Assembly: GCA_016180665.1 (NCBI GenBank)
Contig: JACPAS010000001.1
Coordinates: 1-9,858, forward strand
Direction of reading: 5' to 3'
Origin: Microcaldota archaeon
GTDB taxonomy: Archaea; Micrarchaeota; Micrarchaeia; Anstonellales; Bilamarchaeaceae
Length of the DNA stretch: 9,858 bases
Position 1 is the stretch's first letter, and each line of letters begins with the position of its first letter. The notes below the pieces were generated by a model that saw only the letters and a list, made by a program, of their open reading frames with translations, had not been told where the DNA came from and did no database searches. Positions 7,251 to 9,858 of this stretch are shown here, piece after piece. The position numbers and the translations under genes were made by a program.

Positions 7251-7380
7251 TCTACAGGAAGTCGGTTAATTACCTCTTCCACTAAATCCACGTAGGGAAA
7301 TCTACAAACGACGATGATTCGTCGAGCAGCATGTAATGCCTGCGTTTCGAAACTAATCGAGTACGTTCGTAGTGTGTAGC
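7251..7380. ncRNA. Candidate structured RNA, CpG-dense, cloverleaf-like core
   Basis: This gene-free stretch differs sharply in composition from its surroundings: 10 CpG dinucleotides in 7291-7372 (82 nt) against 8 in the whole 579-bp gene that follows. Complementary segments fit a nested structure: CTACA 7252-7256 with TGTAG 7375-7379; hairpin GGAAG/CTTCC 7257-7280 with inner GGT/ACC; CTACAAACG 7302-7310 with CGTTCGTAG 7364-7372; and inside the latter, CGACGA/TCGTCG 7309-7324, GCAGCAT/ATG-C-CTGC 7326-7343 and TCGA/TCGA 7347-7360. On the minus strand the one A-C mismatch of the closing helix becomes a G-U pair, which mildly favours that strand. It lacks the TTC loop and GG of a canonical tRNA. 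The fold was done by eye; the strand and ends are uncertain, and a cis-acting leader of the next gene is the main alternative. Confidence 0.35.
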
Positions 7381-7412
7381 ACCTAAAAAATTCGTATCTT
7401 TCAGAATGTAGT

Positions 7413-7416
7413 GGTG
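7413..7416 (+). promoter_or_regulatory. Ribosome site of the 192-residue protein
   Basis: GGTG lies 7 nt before the ATG at 7424 and matches part of the archaeal anti-Shine-Dalgarno. It supports this start over later ATG codons in the gene. Confidence 0.45.
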
Positions 7417-7423
7417 TAGTTAA

Positions 7424-8002
7424 ATGGAAACCTTCAAAGAAGAAAAAAAGCCAATCCAAACCCAAAAGCCAGAAACAAGAAAGAAATTCATATATCTGCT
7501 TGATGAGGATCAGACAGAGGTTAAAAAACTAAGTCTGGAAGATGTAGAAGATGCTGCAAAAGTCATGTTAAAATGCGGTTTTGAAGTTACTGAAAAGGAA
7601 GTAGCAGACATTGTAAAAATTGGAATGAGTTTTGGTACCTACGTTAATAGAATGCTGGTCGGAGTTGGATTAGGTTGGCCAACCACCTTTAATTATGAAA
7701 AAAGGACGTTAACTGGTAAAGAATTAAATGCATTATATATGGAAGATCCTGCAGTTCTGCTAAGTCATGAAGGTAGAAATATAAGACGAATGCTTTTGCA
7801 TGAAAGAGAAAAAGAAGCAGTAAAAAACAATTTAGATTACTCAATTGCTTATCTTTACCAGGACCTTCCAAGGGGAGAAATAAGCGATTATATAAGAGAA
7901 ACTGGCAGTCAGCTAGAAAAGCTTTATCTTTCAGAGCAATACGAATTTTTTAGAACTGATAAAGGCGTTCTTGCAGTTAAAAAAATTACTCAAAAATCTT
8001 AG
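7424..8002 (+). CDS. Conserved-looking hypothetical protein, 192 residues
   Basis: I do not recognise a family. The first ~22 residues are Lys/Glu/Gln-rich and probably disordered. Residues 23-30 look like a strand (FIYLLDED), followed by a helical region with K-LSLEDVEDAAKVMLKCGF (35-53) and a second helix EKEVADIVKIG. A Gly-rich patch MLVGVGLGWPTTF (about 77-90) is not hydrophobic enough for a membrane span. The rest, including HEGRNIRRMLLHERE (about 114-128) and an acidic, Tyr-rich end, is predicted helical and soluble. There is one Cys and no signal peptide. Codon use matches neighbouring genes (AGA for Arg, A/T at third positions), so it is likely native. It stands between the candidate RNA and the DHS-family gene, with a separate promoter candidate before the latter, so it is probably transcribed alone. 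The coding call rests on length, ribosome site and composition. Confidence 0.75.
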   Translation: METFKEEKKPIQTQKPETRKKFIYLLDEDQTEVKKLSLEDVEDAAKVMLKCGFEVTEKEVADIVKIGMSFGTYVNRMLVGVGLGWPTTFNYEKRTLTGKELNALYMEDPAVLLSHEGRNIRRMLLHEREKEAVKNNLDYSIAYLYQDLPRGEISDYIRETGSQLEKLYLSEQYEFFRTDKGVLAVKKITQKS

Positions 8003-8016
8003 AGTTAAAACATATC

Positions 8017-8056
8017 CCTTAAATAAATTTTCCTGTTTATACTTAGTGTGAGTAAA
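8017..8056 (+). promoter_or_regulatory. Promoter and start region of the DHS-family gene
   Basis: CCTTAAATAAATTTT (8017-8031) reads as a TATA box with preceding element; transcription would begin near 8051. That position lies between a possible GTG start at 8048 and the ATG at 8057, so the ATG is preferred. A second TATA-like TTTATAC at 8036-8042 would place the start inside the gene and is less likely. Confidence 0.4.
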
Positions 8057-9196
8057 ATGTCTGAAGAATTTTCAGGAAATTCCAAAAAAATCGATGGTTG
8101 GCAGGAATACAAAGAAAAAGATAAGGTTAGTCTGGCTGTTCAAAAAAATCCAGAAAGAAAGCAACTTCTCTCTAAACAAATTAATCAGCTTGATCTTGAG
8201 AAAGTTAATTCTGTGAAAGATTTAGTCGATAATTTTAAAGGAATGTCAATTCAGGCAAGAAACATCGGAACTTGTGCTGAGATAATGGAGGAAATGCTTG
8301 CTGATGGAGATAGACCAACAATATTTTTGGGTCTAAGTGGTGCACTAATAGCTGGTGGATTAAGAAAAGTAATAAGTGACATGGTAAAAAACAACTTAGT
8401 TGATGTAATTGTTTCAACCGGTGCAGTTCTCTATCAGGATTTTTATCAGGGGCTTGGGCATAAGCACTACAAAGGCGATTCAAATACAGACGATCTTCTT
8501 TTAAGAGATTTGTTGATAGATAGAATCTATGATACTTATGTTGATGAGATTAAGTTCGACCAGACTGATCATGAAATTGCAGACTGGTTAGAAACACTTG
8601 AACCGAAGGATTATTCATCAAGAGAATTACTTTATTTACTTGGAAAGCAAATAAAAGATGAAGAATCAATATTGTACCAGGCCTCTAAAAACAACGTTCC
8701 GGTCTTTTCCCCAGCTTTGTGTGATAGTTCTATTGGAATTGGCTATACTATATATTACTCCAGGCATAAAGATGAACCTTTAAATAAACGCGTAACTCTC
8801 GATATGATACGGGACAATTATGAGGTTCTTCAAATAGTGGACAAATCAAAAAAGACCGGTGCCATTTATGTTGGCGGTGGAACTCCTAAAAACTGGATTA
8901 ACGATGCTGTTGTTATGGCTTCATATGTAAGAAAAAGGGAAATAGATGGTCACTTTTATATATTTCAGATAACTACTGACGTCCCCCACTGGGGCGGCTT
9001 AAGTGGCAGTACTCTTAAAGAAGCCCAGTCATGGGGCAAAATCTATAAAAAAGCTACAAAGCAGATGGTTTTTGTTGAGGCTTCAGTTGCATTACCTCTA
9101 ATAGTAGGTTCTGTTATCCAAAAACCAGAGCTCTATAAAGATCGATCAAGATTAAATTTGAAATGGAACTGGAATGAGTTGGAGTCTATCTATTGA
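8057..9196 (+). CDS. dys: Deoxyhypusine synthase family protein
   Basis: A 379-residue protein from ATG 8057 (382 from an in-frame GTG at 8048). Deoxyhypusine synthase is an NAD-dependent enzyme that moves the aminobutyl group of spermidine to a lysine of translation factor aIF5A. Family features are clear: a Rossmann-like segment FLGLSGALIAGGLRKVISDM at about residues 90-109, then DVIVSTGAVLYQDFYQGLGH, then NVPVFSPALCDSSIGIG, then GGGTPKN with the Lys equivalent to the catalytic lysine that forms the enzyme-substrate imine (codon 8888-8890, Lys278), and TTDVPHWGGLSGSTL near the end. Length is normal for the family. The site region reads GGGTPKNW rather than the GGGV-KHH usual in eukaryotic and many archaeal enzymes, which is closer to the bacterial DHS-like branch, so another aminobutyl acceptor is possible. 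The gene converges on larB with an 11-bp overlap. The family call is firm, the exact substrate less so. Confidence 0.9.
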   Translation: MSEEFSGNSKKIDGWQEYKEKDKVSLAVQKNPERKQLLSKQINQLDLEKVNSVKDLVDNFKGMSIQARNIGTCAEIMEEMLADGDRPTIFLGLSGALIAGGLRKVISDMVKNNLVDVIVSTGAVLYQDFYQGLGHKHYKGDSNTDDLLLRDLLIDRIYDTYVDEIKFDQTDHEIADWLETLEPKDYSSRELLYLLGKQIKDEESILYQASKNNVPVFSPALCDSSIGIGYTIYYSRHKDEPLNKRVTLDMIRDNYEVLQIVDKSKKTGAIYVGGGTPKNWINDAVVMASYVRKREIDGHFYIFQITTDVPHWGGLSGSTLKEAQSWGKIYKKATKQMVFVEASVALPLIVGSVIQKPELYKDRSRLNLKWNWNELESIY

Positions 9197-9858
9197 TCAT
9201 ACTGGCAAAATAACCAGCTCCAAACCCATTATCTATATTTACAACCACTACTCCAGGAGAACAAGTATTCAGCATACCCAGCAGTGGTGCAATTCCATTA
9301 AAATGTGAGCCATATCCAACATTCGTAGGCACTGCAATTATTGGTTTGTCGGTTAAGCCAGAAACTACACTTGCCAAAGCACCTTCCATCCCAGCAGTTA
9401 TTATAATTACAGATGCAGATCTTACCTTCTTAATATTAGACAATAACCTATGTAATCCAGCCACACCTACATCATATAGCCTTTCTACCCTATTGTCAAG
9501 AAATTCAGCTGTTAGCGCTGCTTCCTCTGCAATTGGAATATCGGAAGTACCTGCACTCATAATTAAGATCTTTCCCTTTTTTTTCTTTTTTGAGCCGCTA
9601 TTTCCTAGACCATTCTTAATCATAATAACTTTTGAAGTAGAGCAATACACTGCATTACTGAATATTTTTTTTACTGCACTATAAATTTGTTTATTCGCCT
9701 TTGTTGCTAAAATTTTCTGCCTATTTTCTGCAAGGACTTTCATTATTTCAATTATCTGCTTTACAGTTTTTCCCTTGCAAAAAATAACTTCTGGGTATCC
9801 CTTTATTTTTTTACGCAACAAATCAACTTTTGCAAAATTCAAATCAACATAATTTTTC
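9186..9858 (-). CDS. larB: LarB, nickel-pincer cofactor biosynthesis (5' end missing)
   Basis: Minus-strand gene, open through the right edge; 223 codons are visible before the TAG at 9188-9186. The frame continues upstream of the TTG at 9842 as YVDLNFAKVDLL, and D-x-x-R/K-x-x-x-K-G-Y-PEV-I-F is the usual LarB entry, so that TTG is an internal Leu codon and about 20-40 residues lie outside. LarB is a PurE-related carboxylase/hydrolase acting on nicotinic acid adenine dinucleotide in the first step of the nickel-pincer cofactor of lactate racemase-type enzymes. Seen here: AGTSDIPIAEEAALTAEFLD, RLYDVGVAGLHRLL, AGMEGALASVVSGL, AVPTNVGYGSHFNG and MLNTCSPG with NIDNGFGAGY; the Cys in LNTCSPG matches the one known to bond the pyridine ring in LarB. 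A Lys-rich insert (SGSKKKKKGK) precedes the PurE-like domain. No larA, larC or larE is in the window. Confidence 0.93.
   Translation of the reverse strand, partial: KNYVDLNFAKVDLLRKKIKGYPEVIFCKGKTVKQIIEIMKVLAENRQKILATKANKQIYSAVKKIFSNAVYCSTSKVIMIKNGLGNSGSKKKKKGKILIMSAGTSDIPIAEEAALTAEFLDNRVERLYDVGVAGLHRLLSNIKKVRSASVIIITAGMEGALASVVSGLTDKPIIAVPTNVGYGSHFNGIAPLLGMLNTCSPGVVVVNIDNGFGAGYFASMINR

Noticed and set aside
7251..7280. RNase P RNA start (ACAGGAAGTCGG resembles the GAGGAAAGTC core)
   Set aside because: The other conserved blocks (ACAGAAA, AGGGTGAAA) are absent and the gap is too short.
7302..7372. Canonical tRNA gene
   Set aside because: The helices suggest a cloverleaf, but there is no TTC T-loop, no D-loop GG pair, the variable region is one base and no standard 7-base anticodon loop forms.
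7224..7423. Box C/D sRNA from GATGAT
   Set aside because: The C box is imperfect and no CTGA D box lies at a usable distance.
9346..9684. Plus-strand ORF opposite LarB
   Set aside because: It is the reverse of a clearly conserved enzyme and has a Phe run that merely mirrors the poly-Lys codons.
9840..9842. TTG as the start codon of LarB
   Set aside because: The frame stays open to the window edge and the upstream residues (YVDL) fit the conserved LarB entry, so this is an internal Leu codon.

Overview
The window looks archaeal. Recognisable deoxyhypusine synthase-family coding, TATA-box promoters only 25-40 nt ahead of start codons, GGTGAT-type ribosome sites, a poly-T terminator and AGA-biased arginine codons in an AT-rich background all point that way. 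The very large single-gene membrane protein and compact spacing would fit a DPANN or euryarchaeal lineage, but I cannot place it more precisely.

Layout. Positions 1-486 hold the C-terminal end of a Cu(I)-exporting P1B-type ATPase. A monocistronic membrane-anchored SIMPL (DUF541) protein follows (551-1393) with its own promoter and a T-rich terminator. Next comes a giant 1802-residue protein (1478-6886): signal peptide, small Cys-rich outer domain, one transmembrane helix, then about 1590 presumed cytoplasmic residues of coiled coil and degenerate helical repeats. Two bases after its stop starts a 111-residue protein made of three evenly spaced zinc ribbons (6889-7224), almost certainly co-transcribed. 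A 199-nt intergenic stretch (7225-7423) contains a CpG-dense segment that can fold into a four-helix, cloverleaf-like structure and is a candidate noncoding RNA. It is followed by an unrecognised 192-residue soluble protein (7424-8002), a deoxyhypusine synthase-family protein (8057-9196), and on the minus strand the C-terminal 223 residues of LarB (9186-9858, 5' end outside the window). The last two genes converge and overlap by 11 bp.

How the genes relate. Only the giant protein plus triple zinc ribbon look like one functional unit; their job is unknown, but the arrangement suggests a membrane-anchored scaffold with a small cytoplasmic zinc-binding partner. The copper ATPase, SIMPL protein, DHS-family enzyme and LarB are ordinary-looking cellular genes with no obvious shared pathway. 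No CRISPR array, insertion sequence, canonical tRNA, rRNA or attachment site was seen.
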